A stretch of 5,783 bases of DNA from a bacterium (GTDB taxonomy: Bacteria > Babelota > Babeliae > Babelales > CAIQNR01), in assembly GCA_947502805.1 (NCBI GenBank), contig CANNBR010000054.1, positions 1 through 5,783 on the forward strand, read 5' to 3'. Shown piece after piece: positions 1-5,069 of the stretch. The notes below the pieces were generated by a model. It was not told the origin of the DNA. It was given only the letters and a program-made list of their open reading frames with translations, and made no database searches. The translations under genes and the position numbers were made by a program. Within the stretch, counting starts at the first letter, position 1. Every line of letters starts with the position of its first letter.

Positions 1-111
1 ATGACCGTTTTTTCCTGAAAGACAAATAAGGCGATAACGAGTAAAATCAATGACCTGTGGAGTGGAGCCATAACTGAGAAAATTTTGGATTGAGAGTTTG
101 AGTGGGATCAT
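1..111 (-). CDS. sbcC: SbcC/Rad50-family ATPase, N-terminal fragment (partial)
   Basis: Thirty-seven codons read leftward from an ATG whose complement is 109-111, open to the window edge. The peptide starts MIPLKLSIQNFLSYG, continues through VIDF, and ends LICLSGKNGH. This is the usual opening of SbcC/Rad50-type SMC ATPases: beta-strand, NF-x-S-Y, an IDF strand, then the start of a Walker A loop (G-K-N-G-H, with GK[ST] expected just outside the window). A strong Shine-Dalgarno AAGGAA (complement of 117-122) sits 5 bases before the ATG. Family members pair with the SbcD/Mre11 nuclease to open hairpins and process blocked DNA ends in the cytoplasm. The rest of the protein (coiled coil, zinc hook, C-terminal ATPase half) is outside, so RecF or another SMC-like ATPase cannot be fully excluded. 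It is divergent from the phosphohexomutase gene. Confidence 0.75.
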   Translation of the reverse strand, partial: MIPLKLSIQNFLSYGSTPQVIDFTRYRLICLSGKNGH

Positions 112-177
112 GCGCGTTCCTTACTGTCTTGGTAACTAATCTATACGTGTATTGTAACAAAAAAGAGCGGAGTTTTC
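112..177. promoter_or_regulatory. divergent intergenic region, probable back-to-back promoters
   Basis: These 66 bp separate two divergent start codons, so each gene's promoter should lie here or just inside the opposite gene. For the minus-strand gene the best fit is ATGAAA (complement of 174-179), a 17-bp spacer and TACAAT (complement of 151-156), which would give a leader of roughly 33 nt. For the plus-strand gene only weak matches exist, such as TTGGTA at 129-134 with TATTGT at 150-155 (15-bp spacer). The ribosome sites AAGGAA (complement of 117-122) and GGAG (169-172) are clear. The promoter boxes are inference; no operator palindrome stands out. Confidence 0.35.
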
Positions 178-1578
178 ATGCAAGATCATATTTTTCGTAT
201 GTATGATATTCGAGGAATTGTTGGTGAAGAATTATGTATTGCGCAAGTCTATGACTGTGCCCGCGCATTTGCATTACATTCATTACAATTATATCCAAAA
301 CTTACGACTGTTGCCGTAGGAATGGATGGACGCGTGCATTCACCTGAAATAAAAGATGAATTTGTTCGTGGGCTTAAAGATAGCGGGCTTTCCGTTATTT
401 TTATTGGAGTATGCCCAACACCATTAGTTTCATTTTCTGAATACTGGTTGCCGGTTCAGGCTGCATGCATGATTACCGCGTCTCATAATCCTAAGGAATA
501 TAATGGGATTAAGTTTTTCCTAAATAAGCGCCCTCTTTTTAATGAAGACCTGCAAAAAGTAAAAGCACTTTTTAAACAGCAGGCCTATGTTAGTGCCACA
601 ACAAAAGGTTCGTATCAGGAATATTCCCTTATACCTGAGTACGCAGAATTTATTAAACGATTGTTCCCACATTTAGTTGGGAGTGATATTCGAGTAGTAT
701 TTGATTGTGGTAATGGAGCGGTTGGCGCAGTATTGCCAGCTGTTTGTAAGGCACTTGAACTTTCACAGGTTTCAATTTTATATGGTGATGTTGATGGGAC
801 CTATCCGAATCATGAAGCGGATCCTTCAGTTGCGCAAAATATGAAAGATCTTCAAAACGAAGTTTTTAAAACAGGAGCAGCTGTTGGCATAGCGTTTGAT
901 GGTGATGGTGACAGAATGGGGGCAGTTACTGGATCAGGCAAGCTTGTATCGGGTGATCGACTATTGGGAATTTTTTCTGCACCAATTCTTACCGCATTAC
1001 CTAATGCTACGGTGGTGTGTGATGCCAAATGTTCAAGTGGGTTACAAGAATATGTTGAACAGTTAGGAGGACGCTTAGTTTTTTCTCCTTCTGGGCATGC
1101 TTTTTTGCGTAAAGCAATGGAGCGTGAAGAAGCAGTTGTAGCTGGTGAATTAAGTTGCCATTTTTTCTTTAAAGATCGGTATTTTGGTTATGATGATGGC
1201 TTATATGCAGCTTTGCGTATACTAGAGATTTTGGTGCTTTCTGGAAAATCATTGGATGGACATTTAGAAGCTTTTCCTAATCGTGTAAGTTCTCCAGAAT
1301 TTCGTATTGCTTGTATGCAAGGTCGTGGGCCTATGATAGTTGCAAAAGTTATCGAAAAAGTGAAAATGTTTTCTGATGTGCACATTTCTACGGTTGATGG
1401 GGTACGTGTTTCATTGCAAGAAGGATGGGGTCTGTTACGCTCTTCTAATACTCAACCAGTTATTTGTTTGTGTTTTGAGTCCGATTCAGAAAAAGGGTTG
1501 GAAGTTGTACGTTCTTTTTTTATAGAATTGTTACAAGAGTGGTACCCGATAGATTTTTTAGATACAGCACTACGCTGA
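178..1578 (+). CDS. manB: phosphomannomutase/phosphoglucomutase (AlgC/ManB type)
   Basis: A 466-residue alpha-D-phosphohexomutase, full length (AlgC-type enzymes are about 460). It should interconvert hexose 6-phosphate and 1-phosphate (mannose and/or glucose), feeding GDP-mannose or UDP-glucose synthesis for surface glycans, in the cytoplasm. Visible motifs in order: YDIRG at 9-13; CPTP at 79-82; the phosphoserine loop TASHNP at 100-105 with catalytic Ser102; the Mg-binding loop DGDGDR at 241-246; the sugar-specificity loop GELSCH at 323-328, followed by the R-x-FG-x-DDG stretch typical of dual-specificity AlgC enzymes; and the phosphate-binding RSSNTQP at 421-427 in domain 4. The ATG is preceded by GGAG (169-172) with 5-base spacing. 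The specificity loop usually reads GEMSGH, so Cys replaces a Gly here. The endonuclease IV gene follows after 20 bp, suggesting co-transcription. The exact sugar preference, and hence the symbol, is uncertain; phosphoglucosamine mutase is less likely given the specificity loop. Confidence 0.93.
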   Translation: MQDHIFRMYDIRGIVGEELCIAQVYDCARAFALHSLQLYPKLTTVAVGMDGRVHSPEIKDEFVRGLKDSGLSVIFIGVCPTPLVSFSEYWLPVQAACMITASHNPKEYNGIKFFLNKRPLFNEDLQKVKALFKQQAYVSATTKGSYQEYSLIPEYAEFIKRLFPHLVGSDIRVVFDCGNGAVGAVLPAVCKALELSQVSILYGDVDGTYPNHEADPSVAQNMKDLQNEVFKTGAAVGIAFDGDGDRMGAVTGSGKLVSGDRLLGIFSAPILTALPNATVVCDAKCSSGLQEYVEQLGGRLVFSPSGHAFLRKAMEREEAVVAGELSCHFFFKDRYFGYDDGLYAALRILEILVLSGKSLDGHLEAFPNRVSSPEFRIACMQGRGPMIVAKVIEKVKMFSDVHISTVDGVRVSLQEGWGLLRSSNTQPVICLCFESDSEKGLEVVRSFFIELLQEWYPIDFLDTALR

Positions 1579-1585
1579 TTGCTAG

Positions 1586-1592
1586 TAAGGAG
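1586..1592 (+). promoter_or_regulatory. ribosome binding site that sets a TTG start
   Basis: TAAGGAG lies in the short gap after the phosphohexomutase stop, 6 bases before the in-frame TTG at 1599. It is the best Shine-Dalgarno site in the area. The alternative ATG at 1620 has only a weak AGGA (1610-1613), and the upstream in-frame ATG at 1539 lies inside the preceding gene. The site therefore decides the endonuclease start. Confidence 0.8.
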
Positions 1593-1598
1593 CGAAAC

Positions 1599-2447
1599 TT
1601 GAGACTGATAGGATTACACATGCGGTTAACATCGACCCTTTCTGCATTAATGGATAAGGCTCATGCAGCAGGGAGTCCTTTGGTTCAATGTTTTTTTATT
1701 TCTCAGGGTGGTAACACCTATGTACCATTTTCTCCTGAAGAGATAGCATTGTGCCTGACTAAACGAGATTATTTTCAGCAACTGTATGTGCATGCTTCCT
1801 ATTGGGTTAATCTTGCCGGACGCTACAATAATGGGTGGCGACCTTTTCATCGTGAATTAGAATTAGCAAAACAATTGGGCTTTACTCATATGGTTATACA
1901 TCCTGGTTCTGCAACCGGATGTCCTTCTAAGGAAGAAGGTATTGGATACCTTGCGCGTGCTTTAAATAAAGCATTAGTTCAAGAAAAGGATATTACGATT
2001 GTTCTTGAAAATACTGCTCATGCTAATAAAACAGTGGGCGGTGATATTCAAGATTTTAGAAAGCTTTTAGAATTGCTTGATAAGCCGGAAAAAGTTGCAT
2101 TTTGTCTTGATTCAGCACATGCGTTTTCTTATGGGTATGATCTTTCAAGTTCTGAAGGGGTTGTATCTTTTCTTGATGAGGTTGATCAAAGTATTGGAGC
2201 GCAGCGAGTGATAGCTCTTCATCTTAATGATTCAGCTGAGGCTCTAGGATCTCGAATTGATAAACATGAAGTTCCTGGTGAAGGAAAAATTGGTGCAGAA
2301 AACTTAAAACTTTTTATGAATCATCCTAAATTTTTACATACTTCAGTGATTCTTGAATTGCCAGTTGTTTCTGATGAGCGTGAATGTGAGATCTTGCAAG
2401 AAGTTAAAAAATGGGATCGCTCAGAAGAACTAATGAGAGATAGGTAG
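1599..2447 (+). CDS. nfo: endonuclease IV (AP endonuclease), TTG start
   Basis: A 282-residue TIM-barrel AP endonuclease; E. coli Nfo has 285. It cleaves 5' of abasic sites during base-excision repair using three zinc ions. All nine metal ligands known from E. coli Nfo can be placed: His65 (VHASY), His101 (IHPGS), Glu137 (LENTA), Asp171 and His174 (LDSAH), His208 (LHLND), Asp221 and His223 (RIDKH), and Glu253 (ILELP). GEGKIG follows as in the family. The TTG start keeps the first beta-strand (LIGLH), which a start at the later ATG (1620) would remove, and it has TAAGGAG 6 bases upstream. Oddity: the N-terminal third is divergent. The usual SAAGG after GAHV is LTST here, and the FTKNxRxW stretch that supplies the DNA-probing loop in E. 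coli is replaced by FFISQGGNT. Catalysis looks intact; the DNA-contact loop does not match. It probably shares a transcript with the phosphohexomutase gene. Confidence 0.93.
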   Translation: MRLIGLHMRLTSTLSALMDKAHAAGSPLVQCFFISQGGNTYVPFSPEEIALCLTKRDYFQQLYVHASYWVNLAGRYNNGWRPFHRELELAKQLGFTHMVIHPGSATGCPSKEEGIGYLARALNKALVQEKDITIVLENTAHANKTVGGDIQDFRKLLELLDKPEKVAFCLDSAHAFSYGYDLSSSEGVVSFLDEVDQSIGAQRVIALHLNDSAEALGSRIDKHEVPGEGKIGAENLKLFMNHPKFLHTSVILELPVVSDERECEILQEVKKWDRSEELMRDR

Positions 2448-2484
2448 GCCAGCAAGCATTTTACAGCGAATGAGCTTGTTTGGT
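2448..2484 (+). terminator. bulged hairpin after nfo, possible terminator
   Basis: Starting at the base after the endonuclease stop codon, 2448-2460 can pair with 2469-2484. This gives 13 pairs (two G-U), an 8-base loop (2461-2468), a GA bulge (2472-2473) and a single T bulge (2480). The core is GCAAGC against GCTTGT. The following bases are only moderately T-rich (TCTTGCATT), so this is a poor match to a classic intrinsic terminator. It could equally be a 3'-end stabiliser or a processing site. The remaining gap to the tRNA (2485-2546) shows no convincing promoter; TACATT at 2521-2526 is the closest -10-like hexamer and lacks a good -35. Confidence 0.35.
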
Positions 2485-2546
2485 CTTGCATTAGTCTGAA
2501 AAATCTTTACTCTTAAGAAATACATTTTAGTGCTGCACAAAAGGTG

Positions 2547-2623
2547 GGGCCCATAGCTCAGGTGGTTAGAGCAATCGGCTCATAACCGAGAGGTCCCAGG
2601 TTCAATCCCTGGTGGGCCCACCA
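2547..2623 (+). tRNA. tRNA with CAT anticodon (Ile2 or elongator Met)
   Basis: A complete cloverleaf of 77 bases with encoded CCA. Acceptor stem GGGCCCA (2547-2553) pairs with TGGGCCC (2613-2619), and the discriminator is A2620. D stem GCTC/GAGC is 2556-2559 with 2569-2572. Anticodon stem is 2574-2578 with 2586-2590, and the loop CTCATAA has anticodon CAT at 2581-2583. T stem CCAGG/CCTGG flanks TTCAATC. The G1-C72 pair rules out initiator tRNA, which has an unpaired position 1-72. Between elongator Met and the Ile2 tRNA that TilS modifies to lysidine, the C4-G69 and C5-G68 pairs fit the reported TilS determinants, which mildly favours Ile2. Oddity: position 27-43 is an A-G mismatch. The downstream zinc-ribbon gene begins 42 bp after the CCA with no visible terminator between them. 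Confidence 0.96.
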
Positions 2624-2624
2624 G
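2609..2624. repeat. 16-bp perfect palindrome over the tRNA 3' end
   Basis: CTGGTGGGCCCACCAG reads identically on both strands. It covers the last T-stem bases, the 3' acceptor strand, the CCA and one flanking base. It arises because the acceptor strand TGGGCCC-A is itself nearly self-complementary. A related GGTGGGGCCCA lies at the tRNA 5' end (2543-2553). It is most simply a by-product of the tRNA sequence. Confidence 0.6.
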
Positions 2625-2665
2625 ATTCACCTAACCGCAATATAGCAAGAAAAGGGTACAATCGT

Positions 2666-3397
2666 ATGGAAAAAACTCCTTTCAGTCGCTTCATAGAGCT
2701 CATAAAATTTGATCAATCGCACGGCTCTTTAGAAAAAGAGTTAGAAGTTGTTACTACCTTGTTGGATACGGTTCAGGATCAGCTTGCTGACTATGAGCAT
2801 GAGTATGAAAAAGAACGTTTTTTTGTTCAAAGCTTACGCAAAGAGGTTGATGCACAAGAACTTGAAATGCGTTCATTAGATGAAAAAGAAAAAGTGTCTC
2901 GTGAGCGTTCGGCTCTTGCAAGTTCTACTCGTGAATATCAGAGTTTTAAAAAAGAATGTGATCAGTTCAAACAACAGCAGCATGAGCACGAAGAAGTGTT
3001 ATTAGCAGCTTGGAGTACGTTTGAACAGGCACAAAAACTTTTTAAAGCAAAAGAAGATGCTTATAAAGAAAAAAGATCAGCATTTCAACATGAAGTTGAT
3101 GCTCAAGAAGAAAAAAAACAAGCATTATTGACGTCTCTTGTAGATCATGAAGATCTTCGTAAGACGCATATTGTAGATGTTCCAGCAGAATGGTTGGAAA
3201 AATATAATCGTATGCGTAATGTCATTTCTAATCCGGTAGTGGCACTTATTGCAGGAACTTGTGGTGGGTGTTCGTTTACGCTTACTCAGCAGATTATTAT
3301 GGCGCTTGAACAGAACAAGTTGGTTCAGTGTTCAGGTTGTTATCGATTGATGTACAAAAATTTTGATCAGACGCAGAATTCTGCGCATTCTTCTTAA
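2666..3397 (+). CDS. C4 zinc-ribbon coiled-coil protein (DUF164/CdsZ/FlgZ-like)
   Basis: A 243-residue protein in two parts. Residues about 15-165 are charged, Glu/Lys/Gln-rich and helical, consistent with a long antiparallel coiled-coil hairpin; they include the family-like segment STREYQSFKKEC. The C-terminal part is a zinc ribbon with Cys199-x2-Cys202 and Cys222-x2-Cys225, in the context AGTCGGC...QCSGCYRLMY typical of the DUF164/COG1579 family. Relatives include Chlamydia CdsZ and Helicobacter HP0958 (FlgZ), which act in secretion or flagellar assembly; a general role for the family is not settled. I chose the ATG at 2666 with AAAGGG (2651-2656) upstream, because an in-frame GTG at 2612 would lie inside the tRNA. 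The hexapeptide EVDAQE occurs twice (60-65 and 143-148), once in each half of the coiled-coil region. RNase HI follows after 23 bp, an arrangement also seen in actinobacteria (Rv2229c-Rv2228c). Confidence 0.85.
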   Translation: MEKTPFSRFIELIKFDQSHGSLEKELEVVTTLLDTVQDQLADYEHEYEKERFFVQSLRKEVDAQELEMRSLDEKEKVSRERSALASSTREYQSFKKECDQFKQQQHEHEEVLLAAWSTFEQAQKLFKAKEDAYKEKRSAFQHEVDAQEEKKQALLTSLVDHEDLRKTHIVDVPAEWLEKYNRMRNVISNPVVALIAGTCGGCSFTLTQQIIMALEQNKLVQCSGCYRLMYKNFDQTQNSAHSS

Positions 3398-3420
3398 AAT
3401 AACTAGAGAATAGGATCCCT

Positions 3421-3885
3421 ATGACTCTTTCTAAACACTGGAAAATGTATGTTGATGGCGCTTCCCGTGGGAATCCAGGACCTGGTGGTGCGGGTATTTT
3501 TCTTTCAGACAATAAAGAAATTACGGTGAAGCGGGGCTATTTTTTAGGCAAACGCACTAATAATGAAGCGGAATATCTCGCACTTTTGATTGGTATTTTT
3601 TTGGTGAAAAAAGAAGGAAAACCAGGTGATAAAATTCATGTTTTTTCTGATTCTCTTTTGTTAGTCAAGCAAATGACTGGTGAGTATCGCGTTAAAAAAC
3701 CAGAGTTACAAGTTTTACATAGATTAATAAAAGAGCATGCTGCTTCTTTTGTTTGTACTTTTGAACATGTATATCGTGAAAACAATGTACAAGCTGATGC
3801 ACTTGCCAATGCTGGCGTTGATACAAAAACTCAGCTTCCTCTTTCTTTTATTTCGTTATTGCGTGCCCATGAAATTCATATTTAA
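3421..3885 (+). CDS. rnhA: ribonuclease HI family protein
   Basis: A 154-residue RNase H fold protein that should cut the RNA strand of RNA-DNA hybrids (R-loops, Okazaki primers) in the cytoplasm with Mg2+. The four catalytic acids are recognisable: Asp12 in YVDGASRGNPGPGGAG, Glu49 in TNNEAEYLAL, Asp77 in VFSDSLLLVKQM, and Asp126 in NNVQADALAN. The strand order and the absence of the Lys/Trp-rich basic protrusion of E. coli RNase HI place it with the RVT_3/Rv2228c-like subgroup rather than the classic E. coli form. The ATG has AGGA (3412-3415) 5 bases upstream. Its end overlaps the start of the SpoIID-domain gene by 17 bases, implying translational coupling. The symbol rnhA is by family; orthology to E. 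coli rnhA is not implied. Confidence 0.92.
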   Translation: MTLSKHWKMYVDGASRGNPGPGGAGIFLSDNKEITVKRGYFLGKRTNNEAEYLALLIGIFLVKKEGKPGDKIHVFSDSLLLVKQMTGEYRVKKPELQVLHRLIKEHAASFVCTFEHVYRENNVQADALANAGVDTKTQLPLSFISLLRAHEIHI

Positions 3886-5017
3886 AGTACTTATTCTTAG
3901 TTGTTTTTTTTCGGAGCTATCTGCTCTTAATGTTCGTGTATTATTACGTGAAAACCAAGAAGAACCCTGGCACATTTCCTCTTTAAAAGGGGTACAATTA
4001 CGTGATGCGGGCAATAAAGATCGAGTATTTCCAAAAACATCTACTGTGCATGCATTAACCATTCAAAAAGAAGATCAGTATATTCGTGTAAATGGTAAAA
4101 AGATTTCTTCAAAATTGATGTGGATTGATCCTCTGGATAAATATCTTACGATTGATGGTAAAACCTATGATGGTCGGTTTTTAATTGCGTATGAAAAAAA
4201 TAAATGGTTGCTGATTAATGTGATTGATAGCGAAGAGTATTTGTACTCAGTTTTAAAAACAGAAAGTTGGCCAGGCTGGCCACTTGAAGTTAATAAGGGT
4301 TTTGCTATTGCATGTCGTAGTTATCTTTTATATCAATTGCTTTCCTCACGTGATCGTGATTCTGTTTATCATATTAAGAATACTAATTATCATCAGACGT
4401 ACCAGGGAATTCATGACGATAAAGATTTGCGACAAGCAGTTGAAGAAACACGCGGTATTTTTTTAGCGTATAATCAAAAGCCTATTTTAGCGATGTTTGA
4501 TTGTTGCTGTGGTGGGGTTATTACAGCAAAAATTGTTAATGGTATGGATTTTACAAAAGTCCCTTATTTAGCCCGTAAACAAGCATGTACTTTTTGCAAA
4601 GGCACAAAATTGTATGAATGGAGAGCCACTTATTCTGTTGAGCAGTTTACATCAATTGTTCAGGGGTCGCGTGATCATGTTGTGCATCCTATTCGTGGTA
4701 TAACTATTGCGGATAAAGATAAAGCTGGTTTGGTAAAAAAAGTGACGATTAAAACAAAGCGTGATTTTTTCACCATAACAGCTCGCCAAATGAATCTTCT
4801 TTTTAAAGGGGTCAAGAGTTATTGTTTCTCAGTTTTAAAACGGGGAAACACAATAACGATCGATGGAAAAGGGCACGGCCACCATTTGGGCATGTGCCAG
4901 TGGGGCGCACGTGAAATGGTGCGGCAAGGATGGTCTCATAAAGATATTTTGCAATTTTATTATCCGAATACGTATTTTATGCAGCTTGCTCCAAATAATC
5001 ATCAGGAAGTTGTATAG
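3869..5017 (+). CDS. spoIID: SpoIID/LytB-domain protein, probable secreted lytic transglycosylase
   Basis: A 382-residue protein starting MKFIFKVLILSCFFSELSA, a Sec-type signal peptide with likely cleavage near residue 19. The SpoIID domain follows: DSEEYLYSVLKTESWPGWPLE with Glu132 at the position of the catalytic glutamate; YQGI and AVEETRGIFLAYNQKPI; then GHGHHLGMCQWGA at 335-347 and ILQFYYPNT near the end, all family hallmarks. Such proteins cleave peptidoglycan glycan strands, often after an amidase has removed the stem peptides. Outside spore-formers they act in envelope remodelling or division. Residues about 20-115 form an N-terminal region I do not assign. Oddities: the stretch that normally reads FHS-x-[SC]-GG is FDCCCGG (Cys212-214), and a Cys-x2-Cys pair follows at 240-243. 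The ATG lies inside the RNase HI gene with no clear Shine-Dalgarno, so it is probably translated by coupling. Starting here gives a clean signal peptide; an upstream extension in frame to 3737 is just the RNase HI gene read in another frame. Confidence 0.88.
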   Translation: MKFIFKVLILSCFFSELSALNVRVLLRENQEEPWHISSLKGVQLRDAGNKDRVFPKTSTVHALTIQKEDQYIRVNGKKISSKLMWIDPLDKYLTIDGKTYDGRFLIAYEKNKWLLINVIDSEEYLYSVLKTESWPGWPLEVNKGFAIACRSYLLYQLLSSRDRDSVYHIKNTNYHQTYQGIHDDKDLRQAVEETRGIFLAYNQKPILAMFDCCCGGVITAKIVNGMDFTKVPYLARKQACTFCKGTKLYEWRATYSVEQFTSIVQGSRDHVVHPIRGITIADKDKAGLVKKVTIKTKRDFFTITARQMNLLFKGVKSYCFSVLKRGNTITIDGKGHGHHLGMCQWGAREMVRQGWSHKDILQFYYPNTYFMQLAPNNHQEVV

Positions 5018-5069
5018 CGCTTGTCCTGACTAAATTTTTTATGACATGCCAATAGTATAAGGAGCACCT

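Noticed and set aside
3..29. Short plus-strand frame ending in TAA that could be the tail of an upstream gene
   Set aside because: Only eight codons, and it lies opposite the well-supported SbcC-like start on the minus strand.
1188..1385. Minus-strand frame inside the phosphohexomutase gene (and similar ones at 1647-1850, 3297-3512, 3856-4062, plus a plus-strand one at 4284-4466)
   Set aside because: All lie within strongly supported genes, lack ribosome sites or motifs, and are shadows of the real frames.
2612..2665. GTG start extending the zinc-ribbon protein by 18 residues
   Set aside because: It would begin inside the tRNA T stem. The ATG at 2666 has its own AAAGGG and gives a family-like N-terminus.
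3737..3868. Upstream in-frame extension of the SpoIID protein with a hydrophobic Leu-rich stretch
   Set aside because: It is the RNase HI coding sequence read in another frame; the start at 3869 gives a normal signal peptide.
5018..5069. LexA box or promoter before the YdjM-like gene
   Set aside because: No CTG-N10-CAG or Bacillus-type SOS box, and no -35/-10 pair with acceptable spacing; only the TAAGGAG ribosome site is clear.
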